NCBI GenBank assembly: GCA_016617855.1
Contig: JAECUM010096282.1
Coordinates: forward strand, 1 to 64,000
From: Megalonaias nervosa
Taxonomy: Eukaryota; Mollusca; Bivalvia; Unionida; Unionidae
Direction: 5' to 3'
DNA: 64,000 nt
Of this stretch, positions 45,780 to 59,305 are shown piece by piece. The notes below the pieces were generated by a model, which saw only the letters and a program-made list of their open reading frames with translations, was not told where the DNA came from and made no database searches. The position numbers and the translations under genes were made by a program. Every line of letters starts with the position of its first letter. Position 1 is the first letter of the stretch.

Positions 45780-45989
45780 TCTCCCCTGCTTTGAGATTAA
45801 ACGAACATGCATTTTGCTTATGCCCAGATATAAAAAATCTGGCCATCCATTTCTAGTGAAAGCGATTGCAGTCTGCAGACTGTGATCACTCATGTAACCT
45901 TTTATTTGCTCTAACTTCATATCGGAAACTGGCCTGCATGCCTCCATCGACTCTACAAAGACTTCCATTTCCTCTTCGCATGTGGATTC

Positions 45990-47450
45990 ATCACCTTATA
46001 GATTGCTATGTGAAAGAGTGTCTGGAACCACCAGAAGCTTCCCAGCAATGTACTCTGCCTTTGCATTGACGCGTCTCAAGCGCAACAACAGTCGTTGACA
46101 CCTCAAAGGAGCTTTATCTAAATCAAATGTGTTGATCAGTGGCACTAAAGGTTTGTGGTCGGTATGCAATCTGAACAAGTCGAATCCGATAAAATATAAT
46201 GAAAACTTCTCACAGGCCGACATACATGCAAGGCACTCTTTGTCTATCTGCACCTATTTAACCTCAGCAATGGCGAGTGTCCTTGAACAACAGGCAATCT
46301 CTCTGAGCTCATCTCCATGTTGCTGGAATAATGCACCACAAATACCACAACTGCTGGAATCAGTGCTAACAACTATTAACTTTCCAGGGTTTTAGAATGC
46401 TAAAACCGGCGTAGATGTCGGCATTTCATTGACTTTCGTGAAGGAAAAATCTTGGTCTGGGCCCCAATACCATGCAGTGTTTGATTTCAGCCGGTCCAAA
46501 ATTTGGTCGCATTATTGTAAACAAATCTATCTAGGAGAAATCTACCAAAGTAGTTGATCATGCCCCATGGTGCGACGAAGCTCGCAGATATTTGATGGAG
46601 CAAGTATCTCTTTCACTGCGGCAACCATTGCTGGACTGGGGAGTATACCAGTAATACTGATCACGTAACCAAAAAATTCCAGTTTTCTTCCTAATTTCAT
46701 ATTTGTCTTTGTTGAGCTGGATACCACTCCTATTGAGCTTCTCCAGTGGCTTTGGTCATGCTCTTCCATGGTTTTGCTATATATGAGTATATCATACATA
46801 ATGGCTTCTGTCCCTTCATAGCCAGTCAGCAGCTCTGTCATTTTGCTTTGGAAAATCTCTGGTGCTGATGTAATACCAAATGGGACTCGTTTCAAGCAGA
46901 AGCGAAACAGCGGCGTTATAAAGGTAGTCAGCATTGCACTTTCTGGATGTAAGGGTATTTGATAAAGTTTAGAGAAGACTGTGGAGCCTGTCAGCTTTGG
47001 TGGGGAACATATATCTTTCCCTATTGACAGCCTCATGAAGCTTCTTTAAGTCAACACAAATTCTGGCCTAGCCGTTTTTCTTTGGGACTGGTACCGTTGG
47101 TGCACACCATTCTGTGGGCTCAGTTATTTCCTCAGTAATGCCTTCCTGCTGCATATGGAGCAATTCTTCTTTCAACTTGGACAACAAAGGGAATGGTACA
47201 CGCCTGGGTGCAGCTATACTGTATGGCCTCACATTATCCTTAAGTACGATCTTTACTGGCTCACGCTTCAGCAGGCCAAAGTGCCCAAAGGCTGTTTTGT
47301 TGATCTCATCAACTCTTTTCACAAGACCCATTGCATGAGCAACTGCACGTCCAAGGAGATTGTTGGTACGTGGTCCCTTGATGACAAATACCCTAAACTG
47401 GTATAATACTTCCTTATATGTAGTATGTGCCATAAACTTGCCTTTAAATC
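45990..47450 (-). pseudogene. RT and RNase H of the deleted Gypsy element
   Basis: The RT begins near 47430; NVRPYSIAAPRRVPFPLL and EPTEWCAPTVPVPKKNG are its conserved lead-in. PFGITSAPEIFQSKM (near 46860) is the next motif, and the catalytic box reads IMYDILIYSKT, where the canonical Asp pair is not intact. RNase H fragments (LHTDHKPLVPLI; AEYIAGKLLVVPDTLS) lie at 45996-46253. A frameshift lies near 47050, and a disrupted stretch spans 46260-46540. Confidence 0.85.
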
Positions 47451-47795
47451 TATAATCCCTCTTGGGCTACACAGCGTGGAATCTGACTGTCTCAGCTTTG
47501 GTTTTGTTGGAAGAGAGTGGTAGATTGCTTCTGATAATACTGTTGCGTCTGCTCCAGTGTCTATCTGGAAGTGAACTGCGGCTCCATAAATGTTCAGCAG
47601 CACACGCCATGCCTGACTCTCGTCGTCGCACTTAGTTACTGAGCCTAGGAAGAATGTTTCTTGATGTTCTGCATAATCTGTATCAGCTGTTTCATTGAAT
47701 GTAACCTCATTTACTTTTCTTGAGCGACAGACAATTGCAAAGCGGTCCAGTTTCTTACAACTTCTGCACCGTTTTTCTTTAGCGACATCTTTCAC
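47319..47795 (-). pseudogene. Nucleocapsid and protease of the deleted Gypsy element
   Basis: CRSCKKLDRFAIVC is a zinc knuckle lacking the usual Gly-His pair. FQIDTGADATVLSE is the aspartic protease active site. The C-terminal residues overlap the RT lead-in frame. Confidence 0.8.
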
Positions 47796-47799
47796 CTCT

Positions 47800-48480
47800 A
47801 CCGTGCCTCCTATTGCATTTGTGACATGTTTGTTGTGCTGTTACTTGCCCAGGCTGATTTGGTTTTCGTCAATGACGTGGTCCAGTTCGGTTGGTTGGTC
47901 TTGGTTTAGTGTCTAATGCCTTGTACTGTTTAGAAATTTCATCTAAATTTTTACTGTCTGACCTTGGTTCCATCAATTTCTACTGTCTTAATGTTTTTAT
48001 GGCTTTTGCCCACATAAGATTAGCCTCCATTTGTAGCTTTTCGGAAACATCTTTATCCAGGATTTCGATTACTAGACGATCCCTTATTGCTTCTTCCTTC
48101 TTAGCGCCGAAGTAACAATGATCGGCAATCTCATACAGTTTTCTTACGAATTCTCCTACGGACTATCCTGGTTTTTGAGTAAGTTGATAAAAACACGCTC
48201 TTTCGTGAATTATATTTTTCTTGGAGACGAAGTACTCATCAAATTTCTGTAAAACTGGGGCGCACTTGTCGGAATCTTTAGCATCAACAAACCCAAACGA
48301 TTTAATTATTTGCTCTGCTTCCTTCCCCACTGCATATATAAGTGAACTTAACTGAACTGCCTCATTTTCCTTATTTAGTTTGGTGGCGATCCTAAAGCGC
48401 GCGAAACGCTGTTTTGAATCCGGCCGCCCCACTGACTTCCTAAAGTTAAAGCTCTCAGATGCCTGGAATTTCGCCATATT
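47800..48480 (-). pseudogene. Gag of the deleted Gypsy element
   Basis: The N-terminal 104 codons (from 48477) are open, with QRFARFRIATKLNKENEAVQ and a later YFVSKKNIIHERACFYQL that is typical of Gag capsid regions in animal Gypsy elements. A stop near 48163 ends it; later pieces to 47800 are in other frames. Confidence 0.7.
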
Positions 48481-48528
48481 GAAAGACTACACATGTTTTC
48501 GTATCTTTTAGAGTCACATCTGACACCA

Positions 48529-48720
48529 TGTCATGAAAACAAAGGAGTCTCAAGTTGTTACACTAACAGTATTTATTCACACGTTCTGAGTACACATCAA
48601 CTACCTTCCATGATGGATCGCGGCGCCCCGTGTCTGGGGAGCATTTCCTATCTAATATTGCAGTAACTATGGGAAGCAGTTATTAACTAGAAATAGCATG
48701 TACAACGACTATATTACACA
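48529..48720 (-). repeat. 5' LTR of the deleted Gypsy element
   Basis: 192 bp; the pair differs from the 3' LTR by scattered substitutions, so the insertion is not recent. Confidence 0.9.
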
Positions 48721-48839
48721 TTAAGCGAGCAGTAACAAGCCATTTTAAACTCATACAAACATACATCGCAGTCGTTACAGGTTTATGGCACAATGTTTAT
48801 AATGCGCCTATTCTAGCTTACCAAAACAAACAAACTTGC

Positions 48840-49081
48840 GTGACGTACGGGAACAAGGTTCCGGAAGTGCCAGCCGATTCCATTCACAACTGGCAAAAGA
48901 TCCGGACCGTTTTTTATGCCAAGTGCGGGAACGACGTGTCTCTATTTTTCTCCGCCCTAAGGCACATCTCACGAAAGTTGGATCACAGCCCAATGAACGA
49001 CATTTGTGACCAAAGTTTTCTTGTATGGTCAGAAATCTCCAACCCTAGGAAGGTTGTCTATCATGCTTGGACAGCAGAGTA
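48840..49081 (+). other. Exon-like open block ending in a splice donor
   Basis: An 80-codon open frame containing KVPEVPADSIHNWQKIRTVF and SALRHISRKLDHSPMND, ending in GCAGAGTAAGTACTC, a good donor. A diverged copy with the same donor lies at 42210-42400. No domain is recognised. It could be an upstream exon of the duplicated host gene or merely conserved non-coding sequence such as a promoter or 5' leader. Confidence 0.35.
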
Positions 49082-49803
49082 AGTACTCACTGCCCTTTCA
49101 TATCAATGTATCCCTACAGTCCCTCTGCCCTTCAAGCAATGTTAAGGCCATTTGAAAGTGAAAACATCTGTATCAGCTAGTGAAGTTGGGCAAACAAATA
49201 GTTATGTGGATGTTCTTGTTACAAATAAAGAATCCAAATAGAAAATAGGTTGGATTCCAAAGCTAACTATGTGTACGAAGTATTGCTTCTTATACGTAGG
49301 AAAACCTTTGAGAACTCCTTGCCACTAGAAACGCTGGCAATTTTGACGAATGAATCCTTTTCTTTCCGCTAAATACTAAATGATGGTAAAACAAATAAGA
49401 ACTCACAATTTCAAAGACGCAGGGAATAATGGGATAGTTAAAGGTATCTTGCTGGAATTGTGGTTGCAGCCTCTGATCTTTTTAAGTTTTAAAATACTAA
49501 TAGCTGAAACTGTTACCTTTTATTACAGTTTTGTATTGTATTTTTGTAACGAAAATTGTCCAGCTTGGTACTCAATAATACACGCTAATGGTGGATAGGA
49601 TGTGCTCTCCTCTTCACTCCCCAAAAGCAAAGCAATGAAACAATTTTAAAGGTGAATACAATGTAAAGTCTAAACATTCCCGCTGCTGCAATGACAAGAT
49701 GACAAATGATACTGTGCAACAGTAATAATCTGATGTCTTGATGCCTCTTTATGCGAGTTGTGACCCTTTCTCGACTTAGCGAACCTATGGATCTATGGAT
49801 TGT

Positions 49804-49912
<109 letters not shown>

Positions 49913-50109
49913 TGGCGGGGTTGGGGGCGTCTTTCTGGTGTCCATGTCAATATCATCAAATATGGGTTCAAGCAGCTGAGGAGTAAGAATGTATTTCTTT
50001 CAAAACCACCCCTCGCTTGAAATGATTCACATGGAAGCTTCATTTGTGAGAGATTTACTGGATTTTGTTTGGGAAAGATGTAATCAAACATTTTATTTTA
50101 ATAATCATA

Positions 50110-50174
<65 letters not shown>

Positions 50175-50180
50175 AAAAAG
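50110..50180. repeat. (AAT)n(AAG)n microsatellite
   Basis: Two adjacent trinucleotide runs. Confidence 0.92.
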
Positions 50181-50971
50181 ACGAAGAAGAATAAGAACGA
50201 GAAGGAGAAGATGGTTGAGAACGGTAAGGCAGGTGCCAGATGAAGGAGGGGCTAAGTATAATTAATTGGCAATACTGACTACAGCAATGAATATATATCT
50301 GTATACCAAATTTGGTCAAACAGTAAATGATCTGTCGGAAACCAAATTATTGACACAGACAGAAAGACGGACAGCCGGATGGGAGACAGACGGACAACGT
50401 GATCGTGATTTACTATAGGGCTCAGCTGACTTCGTCGAGTGTGAGCCTAATAAAAATATCATAATAGGATACCACGATCAAATGATTCATCCTTCCAATA
50501 TTATCTGAGTGGCAGAAAAATGTCCATTAATTGTTAAATCTAGAGAATCGGATTATTTAAAACATGTTTAAAAATCCAAACGAATCATAAATTCAAACTA
50601 TGATTCTTCAGTTTGTTTAAATTTCTTAGTATACTAACTGTGAAACAAGAACCTCTCACGTTCTATCTATTTTTGCTTGTTTCGCGACCTTGGAAAAAGG
50701 GTATAGTTAAACATACAGATTAGGTTTTGCCTTCTGACATTGGTCCGCAAAGGAGACCAATTGTTGTGCGCTAAAACACCCCAAAAGCACTTAGTCACGT
50801 ACATTTGTGGTGTTTGCAGTCTATTTGTAGGTCATAGAAAACTAAGCTTTAGATTTTATCTATTTGTCTAATAAAACAGAAACCGGTAATATTGTATATA
50901 ACATTAATATGGGATTCGGTGAATAACATTAAATGTATACGAGGAACCGCCCTGAGATGTTTCCTTAATGT

Positions 50972-51150
50972 ATGGAAAGCGTCGTCCTTAGTTATTATTA
51001 TATTTTTTACTTAGCCTTGCCCGTGGAATCTGCGATTTGCGAATATGACTACGTGTATAATTCCTGGACTTGGACTACGTCAACAAGGTACTGCGAGAAT
51101 GGCTGCTGTGGAACGAAGTACTCCGATTACGATGACGTTTGCTGTGCGCA
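50972..51150 (+). CDS. CYYR1/Shisa-like membrane protein, first coding exon
   Basis: The ATG at 50972 opens a signal-peptide-like segment ([20 protein letters not shown]). A short extracellular domain rich in Cys, Tyr and Trp follows, with the spacing C..., [20 protein letters not shown]. YCxxGCCG...CC is the hallmark of the cysteine/tyrosine-rich CYYR1 and Shisa-like families (STMC6-type). The exon ends in a split codon, CA, at the donor GTAAGC (51151). The exon at 63738 starts with the single base needed to complete it and encodes the transmembrane helix. The function is unknown; Shisa relatives act as membrane adaptors. A (TA)n run begins 20 bp into the intron. Confidence 0.75.
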
Positions 51151-51169
51151 GTAAGCATACATTGTCTTG

Positions 51170-52250
<1,081 letters not shown>

Positions 52251-52259
52251 GATATGGCA

Positions 52260-53636
52260 GACAGGAGAATGACCCACCACATGGACTCAATCCTTGACCA
52301 TCGTGCTCCCCAAGAAAGGAAACCTATAGCTATGCCAAAAATAAAGAACCATCAGTTTGATCAGTCACCAGAGCAAAGTCATACTGAAGATAATTCTCAA
52401 CAGACTAAAGCCTCAAGCAGAGAAAATTATTGCTGAAGAGCAGGCAGGCTTCAGGACAGGAAGGAGCACCACAGAACAAATCTTCAATATCAGACTCCTT
52501 TGCGAGAAATACCTTCAGCATCAACAGAATAAATACCACGTCTTTATAGACTTCAAAAAGGCCTTTGATAGGGTATGGCATGCAGCCTTATGGGCAACTA
52601 TGAGGAAGTACAACATCAGCTCAAACCTGGTGCAGGTTGTTGAACTCCTCTACGACAAAGCCACCAGTGCTGTCCTCATCAATGGCAGCAGTGGAGATTG
52701 GTTTCGAAGAACAGTTAGAGTCAGACAGGGTAGTATACTGTCACCTACACTCTTCAACATTTTCCTGGAAAGGATCATGGAGGATGCCTTGCATGACCAC
52801 AAGGGCACTGTCAGCATCGGAGGAAGAATAATCACCAACCTTCGCTTTGCAGATGATATTGATGGTTTAACAGGAGATGAAAAAGAACTGGCTGACTTGG
52901 TTGAGCGCCTCAACACAACCTCCACATCATACCTTATGGAGATTAGCGCCGAAAAAACAAACTGATGACAAACAACACCAATGGCATCAGTGCGGAAATA
53001 AAGGTCAGTAGACAAAAGCTGGAAAGAGTCACAAGCTTCAAGTACATGGGATCAATTATCACAGATGAGGGTTCCAAACCAGAACTAGTTTGCAGGATTC
53101 CCCAAACAACAGCAGCAATAATAAGATTGAGACCAATATGGAAAGATATCAACATTGCTTTCGGTTCCAAAATAAGGCTGATCCACTGGATTGTCATATC
53201 CACCTTTCTGTATGCTTGTGAAGCATGGACGCTCACATCAGATCTACAAAGAAGGATTCAAACCTTTGAAATGAGATGCTACCGCAAGATCTTGGGCATC
53301 GCATACATTGACCATATAACCAACGAAGAAGTCCACAACAGGATCTAACGAGCCATCGGATCCTATGAAGACCTCTTGACCACTGTAAAAAAATGCAAAC
53401 TGAAGTGGTACGGTCATGTCTCAAGGTCATCTGGACTGGCAAAAACAATCTTGCAAGGCACAGTGCGAGGGTGCAGAAGAAGAGGCAGACAGAAAAAGAG
53501 GTGGGAAGACAACATTAAGGAGTGGACAGGGATGGGATTTGGAGATTCCCAAAGGGCAGTAAAGAAAAGGGAAAGATGGAGAGAATTGGTTGTAAAGTCA
53601 ACTGTGGTGCCCCAACGACCTCTCAGGTTAAGGGAT

Positions 53637-53670
<34 letters not shown>
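52260..53670 (+). mobile_element. 5'-truncated LINE (APE-type, RTE-like) retrotransposon
   Basis: Reverse transcriptase sequence: LTIVLPKKGN (near 52290), EEQAGFRTGRSTTEQIFNI, FIDFKKAFDRVWH, RVRQGSILSPTLFNIFLERI and LRFADDIDGL (catalytic FADD, near 52845). C-terminal segments SFKYMGSIITDEGS, LYACEAWTLTSDLQRRIQ and KLKWYGHVSRSSGLAK follow. It ends with a (TGA)n tail at 53636-53670, as in RTE-like elements. The endonuclease half is missing. A frame change near 52965 and a stop near 53346 show decay. The clade assignment is tentative. Confidence 0.8.
52357..53639 (+). pseudogene. LINE reverse transcriptase remnant
   Basis: Three adjoining open pieces (52357-52965, 52965-53348, 53376-53639) cover the fingers-palm region with an intact FADD box, the thumb and the C-terminal domain. 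It is in the same orientation as the host gene. It lacks the N-terminal endonuclease, so it cannot be autonomous. Confidence 0.8.
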
Positions 53671-53673
<3 letters not shown>

Positions 53674-53679
53674 TAGCTG

Positions 53680-54150
53680 GCTGCTGTAGGAAATGTTGCT
53701 CAGTCAGAATGTTACCTATCAAGACTGCAAAGGAAGTGGACATTCCAAACGATTATCCCTTTTATCCTTTGTTTGGTCGGTCTAAGTAGTCCTTCTGGTA
53801 GGATTGTTTTCTTGCAATCAACGAGAATCTCTGTATCTTTGGTGAATGTCCTAACTGATATAGGCTCTTTCCATTGGTCTTCTATTCCCATTTCAATTTA
53901 TTGTTCCCCTCATATTGACTGATTTAGACTTACATGACTGATATTTGTTTCGTTTCCGATTCAGGGATAGGGTTGACCAAAGGAATTTGCTCCTTTCTAG
54001 CTGCCGTCCCTTGGTCACTGACCGTTTTTTGTTCCGGCTTTCCTCCGGCAACCTTCTCAACCACTCTTGGCTTCTATATAGGTGAAATGTGAGATATTGA
54101 TGTCTTTTTAAATAGGTTTTGAAGTGTTGTATGCTGATCAGGTCGAGATC

Positions 54151-54242
<92 letters not shown>

Positions 54243-55990
54243 CGGGAGGAGTTGATGGAGGCAGCATTCGTGGTGAACAGGCCCTTTATTCTATTTGGAC
54301 TTGAATTTGGGTTCCTCTTGTTTGAGCCCTCGGCGGCTGTGTCTGTCTATGTTGCTCCGTCTGCGCCGCTGGTTTTCCTTGTCCAGGTCTCTTAGGGCTT
54401 CTCGGTCTTCTTCTCTCAATTTCTTTTTTCTCTGTCCCAGATCAAGACACTCTCAGACACCAGACCGAAGAAACTGTGAAGGCCTTTCAGTGCCCTTAGG
54501 GCGAGAGCTGGGATTATATCCTTCGCTAGCTCCATTACTTCTTATATGTTAATTGTTGCTATGTTCGCGCGGGCTGCAGTGGTATTGACGATCGCGTCGA
54601 TTTATATGCCTGAAGAACGGATATGAAAGAAAACATCCCTCACTTAAAATACAATTCACATTATACAAAAGACCAAAACGTCTGAAAGAAATATTGAGCA
54701 GACCTAAAAAAAAACTGTCTATTTTTTACATTGGTTTACATAAGAGTAATGAGTAACGAGCACATTCTATGCTTACATACGATCACATTAGGGTAGTATT
54801 TATAGACACACTACTATACCTCAGGTAGGCACGGGTTGAAGTGTTTATAGACACACTATTGTGCCCTCACACAAATATGCTATTCAATCACACAGAAGAG
54901 AGGATCGAGGGTTTTAAGTTTTAGTTTTAAACACAGATATAGACATACACAAGCATACATACTGGCAGTGATTCAAGGATGACAAGTTATAACGAAGCAC
55001 TTGAGTTCCAATCATTTAGTACGGTGTCATTTGGCCATCTATACACACCTCATTTCTGAGCTAAAGAAAATAGATAATGATAACTTTCACAAACTGACCT
55101 TTATTCTGACTTATTGACTATTTTGATTATTTACTGCGAGCATAGTGTACATTCTTTCACAATAATATATATAAACAATAATTTCAACGCATTTGTTTAT
55201 TAATAGCGAGTAAGGCTCAAGTCTACTGTCAATCGCACTTGTCGTTTTGATACAGCTATATGAAAAGCTACTGTGAGCAAAGTGTACACAATGAAATGTT
55301 ATCAAATGAACAGAGTAAAATCTTCTACAACCATTGGTTTGGTGAAAACATGGAGGTAAACATTTTATGAATTTATGAAGACAACGATAAATTCTGTTAG
55401 AAATGTTCATTGATAATTTATTTCATTCATCGGTTTAAAAAAAAAAAAAACCATTGTGATGGTTCTTGTCGATTGACTGCAGTAACATTTGCTCTATGTC
55501 CCAAATGTTAAAATGTTATATTTAGATGCACACGCATGGAGATGGTTACACTGTTACAAAATTCATTAAACCATGGGCGGGATAACAGTTAAAGAAAGCT
55601 CATCTTTATCTATCGGCAGTTTGAAATCAACTTACAAAAAAGTAGGATTTATACATTGGTACATATGACAGCTTGGAAGAATCGTCTATTAATACCAATT
55701 TATTGACATTTTTTCTCCCAAGATTCAAGACATGCAGTGCAAGCCATTACCTATTTATGGTCAAGCTAAAGATTTCTTTTGCCATAACATTTTTCACTCC
55801 ACGCTAAATATTGAAAATCGGTTATCTTTTTTAACACTAATAAGTTTTTTAAGGTCCTCTCAATATTTGTTTTAGATGCTTTGCTTTTCTGTGTGGTGTA
55901 AATTGTATTTTGAGTGAAGGATATTTTCTTTAACACCCGTGCTTCAAGCGACGCGTTCGTCAGTACAGATTGAGTCGCGTGCATAAAACT
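53680..55990. other. Intronic non-coding stretch
   Basis: A (GA)n run lies at 54152-54239. A GC-richer patch at 54290-54560 reads on the minus strand as KLREEDREALRDLDKENQRR, an Arg/Glu-rich sequence that might be a relic of a coding sequence; no family is recognised. Otherwise AT-rich. Confidence 0.45.
54152..54239. repeat. (GA)n microsatellite
   Basis: Dinucleotide run. Confidence 0.95.
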
Positions 55991-56399
55991 GCTGAGCAGA
56001 AAGCGATGGAGAGAAACACTGTTAATCAAGGCAAGGTTCAAACGATGTTACCAGCTAACGCTTTAATCCGGGTACCAGCACTAGGGGTCCTTAGGGCCCT
56101 ATAAAAAGCTTTGGCAACGAGCAGGAACATAAAAGCAAGTGTCAAAAGGACAACCCTCCTATTAGTGTGGGATACTACTAAAAAGGAAGACGACGAGAAT
56201 AATACATCATGAACGTGGGAGGCGAAAAAGGCAGAGAGAAATAAGAAGCAGTTCAAGAGGATGAAAGAGGTTCGTTTACGAGCCACGAACGACGCTTCAT
56301 CATTCCAGAATGATCCAGCATCGGATTTGAGACCCACATCCGACGTCAGCCCGTCCATTTGATTAGGACTTCATTTCCCACCAAACAACTGCAGACTAT

Positions 56400-56865
56400 T
56401 ACAGTGGACCATGAGGTTCAAACTGAAGATACCCTGAATCACTCAACGAGACTGAAGCAATCACAAAATCCGATACATCAGATCAACTAGAAGAGGAGGT
56501 GGTAGAAGAAGAGGTAGCCCCCGTAGACAACGTCTCGTGGACATGGCACTCGACCAGGCAGTAGACGATCCAAAGAAAGCCACCCATTTCATCAATGCCA
56601 CAAAATGCATAGCCTGGAGTTCACTCAAGACCCGGAAGCCAAGATCTCAACAGTGACAATTCGGGAATGGCATTCTAAGTCTATTCTACCGAACAGGGTA
56701 CCAAGGTCACCCAATGTCATGTCTGGTGGAGGCAACAGAACAGTTAGCTGAATTTCGGGGGTTGGAGGCATTCCCGGAGCAGCTAGATGAGGACAAACGG
56801 TGCGCAGCAGAATGCGTGAAAGAAGAGGACCGATGCAGAACATTCGGTCTGCCGATATAACAGTC
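56400..56865 (+). pseudogene. Possible decayed coding relic
   Basis: GC-richer than the flanks, with open pieces such as RRGGGRRRGSPRRQRLVDMA and later LVEATEQLAEFRGLEAFPEQ in changing frames. An Arg-rich start followed by an acidic helix could be an ORF1 or gag relic of a retroelement. No family is recognised. Confidence 0.25.
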
Positions 56866-56869
56866 TTAT

Positions 56870-58000
56870 TCAGGGCTACTAATCAAGTGCCTCCAATGTT
56901 AGGGTTTTAGTTTTGGCTTAAAACTCATTTTGGTAATCTTGTTAACACTAATTTATTACACTGATGTCATCCATTTTGTCACTGGTTTAAAAGTATCGTT
57001 CAATATGGTACCTTGACCACAAAATTTTATATTTTTATGGTCATTTCAACCTTAGAATTTTTTGGTAATTTTAGAAAATTCATAGTACACTTTGTATAAT
57101 AAAATTCTAAAATTGATGTGGAAACGAAAATTGTAGTAACTGACTGAATATTATCCAAATGCAATGTACGTTAAATCATTAGCCAGGACTAAACGGAACA
57201 AACTCTGCCATTAAGGGCTTCGATAATGCCAGTATTTAGTATTTTGAAGTAAGTTTTGACACATATTAAATAAACATTGATATCTTAGCTTATCAGTTAC
57301 ATTCTAACGGTAATCTTTGTACATATACGGGATTTGCAGACTTTCGAGTGCTAATCTAGCCACAGACATCCGATAGTCTATGTACCGAGCGTGCCAACTC
57401 AAAAATGTCGGCTTGTCAAAGATTGCTTTGAATCATATCTTTGTTTTCAAGGTGACCAGGTGATGATTATAAATAGCACAACTCGTGAGATTTCTCTGTC
57501 AGTTATGTATAGAAATATGGCTTCATTGGGCGATAGGAACAGTCGCTTTTGCCTTTAATACCTTTCAAATATTTTTTTTATTACCAAAATTGCTAAATAT
57601 GATATGCATGAATCATGGAACAACTCAGAATGGACTTAATAACTGAACTATGGCTCCATGTGTTAATGATAACAGTCCCTATGCGCCTTTCGTACCTTCA
57701 TATTATCATCGAGGCCCAAATGATTAAATGTTACTAATCCAGCTTAAGAAAAAAATAACAAAGAAACCCACACACACACTATTTCTTAAAAATATTCTTT
57801 TCAGGCGGCCTCCCTTCCTAAATGTAGCATGCAGACATCATGCAACAATTTAAAACACGCTGAGGATGTTAACATTTGGTACCGGGCCAAATGTGCCTTC
57901 GAAGAGGACAAACAATTACCCCAGACTTGCCCCCAATAATGGGAAAAAGATATAAATATTTCCATGTGTTCAGTGGTATAAATTCATATCGTTCGACGCA
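56870..58000. other. Intronic non-coding stretch
   Basis: AT-rich; no gene or clear repeat seen. Confidence 0.5.
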
Positions 58001-58006
58001 TACAGT

Positions 58007-58900
58007 TGTTACGTGTCTAGGCTCGTACAAAAGTAACAATTAAAGAATGAAGATAACAAACTTTGTAAAAGTTAACAAAATAATTTATTTCCCTAGAAAA
58101 ACAAGGTAAAAATAAGAAAGAGGACTTACGGTTTACGAATCAAATCCAAAATTAATCCAAGAATTAAAAAATAGAAGTACTATCAATGAAAAGTCCTAAA
58201 TGAATCACAGTTCGAATCCCGATGAAATTCCAAGATGGAAGGAGATGACGTATGCCGTAATCTTCACAGTGTTGTCATATCAACAGTTCCTTGTTGAATC
58301 ACAAAAAATAATATTCCAGTATAGAATTTCTGAATAAATTTCGATAAATGCTTTTGTCCAAGAATTTTGATGAGCACTAGTATTTTCCAGGGTAAATAAA
58401 TTACTAATTCCAAAAACAAGAGAAAAATTCAACTCCAACTGGTCACAACAAAACACCTTTGAGCTTCAAAGGTTTAAAGCACAATTGGCAAATTATAAAT
58501 ATAACAAGAGTTATAAGCCCGACTAAAACGCAAAACAGATTCCCGGATGGGGGTCAAAATTTCATCCCATTGTAAAAACCAAAAGTTTGTAACAATAAAC
58601 AAATGTTATTTGTCTCGTACTCCAGATATGGCCTTGATTCCACTAAATGAATCTAACTTTTAGAATGAACAAAAAAGTTGTTTACTAAAAGTTTTACTGA
58701 TTTCTGAATCAAGGTCAGCAATTAGATACAATGTTTCAACTACTGGTTGTTTATCAGGTCAAACAGAACTGAATTGAATTTCTATAAAAAACAAATCCAG
58801 TAGGCAAAATTATCATTACAATAACATGTAATGGAATAAAATAAAAATTAAAATAAAACTAAAACTAACAAACAAGTAATTAAATTACATATACATAACA
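58007..58900 (-). mobile_element. Solo LTR related to the Gmr1-like element
   Basis: 894 bp beginning TGTTACGTGTCTAGGCTCGT and ending CATAACA. AAAATAATTTATTTCCCTAG, AGATGGAAGGAGATGACGT-type and GGACTTACGGTTTACGAAT blocks align with the LTRs at 29907 and 35691 at reduced identity. Flanking tetranucleotides CAGT and CATT are a possible decayed target repeat. No internal region is present. Confidence 0.8.
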
Positions 58901-58904
58901 CATT

Positions 58905-59241
58905 ACACCTGTACACGGATGAAAATTTCTAATCAAGTTTGATTTAAAAAAAACATGCCGAGAAGCTCACTATGCAATTTCTCGATAAAGACCACTGTAA
59001 GCTGGAATTCTCAGGTAAAAGCTTATTCCAAGTTGACGCTTAACTAGCTACAAAATTCAAAATGGCCACTGTAGGCAGGGTCGTGTTATTCCTCTTGCAT
59101 TTACAACTAGTCAAACTACATATCATACAAATTCAATAAAGAAAATCTTAATGTTTCAACTACTGGTTGTTTATCAGATTTAAATTTTAAGGAAAAAAGT
59201 AGAAAATATATTATTTAAACAAATATTGAAAATGGACTTGC

Positions 59242-59305
<64 letters not shown>

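Larger units (their letters stand above)
45586..48720 (-). mobile_element. Internally deleted Gypsy LTR retrotransposon
   Basis: LTRs of about 193 bp (45586-45779, 48529-48720) begin TGTCATGAAAAC on the plus strand. A TAAG repeat adjoins both ends, a fifth base differing (CTAAG/TTAAG). Minus-strand order is gag, zinc knuckle, protease, RT, RNase H; no integrase is present between RNase H and the 3' LTR. On the minus strand TGGTGTCAGATG directly after the 5' LTR is a primer-binding-site candidate, and GCAGGGGAGA before the 3' LTR is the polypurine tract. It is inserted in the duplicated host unit: the empty site is visible at 40740-40752. Confidence 0.88.

Noticed and set aside
53414..53743. 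Minus-strand 109-codon ORF with His run
   Set aside because: Antisense of the LINE tail; His run comes from (TGA)n.
56038..56358. Minus-strand hydrophobic 106-codon ORF
   Set aside because: No splice or domain support and no conservation evidence; left unassigned.
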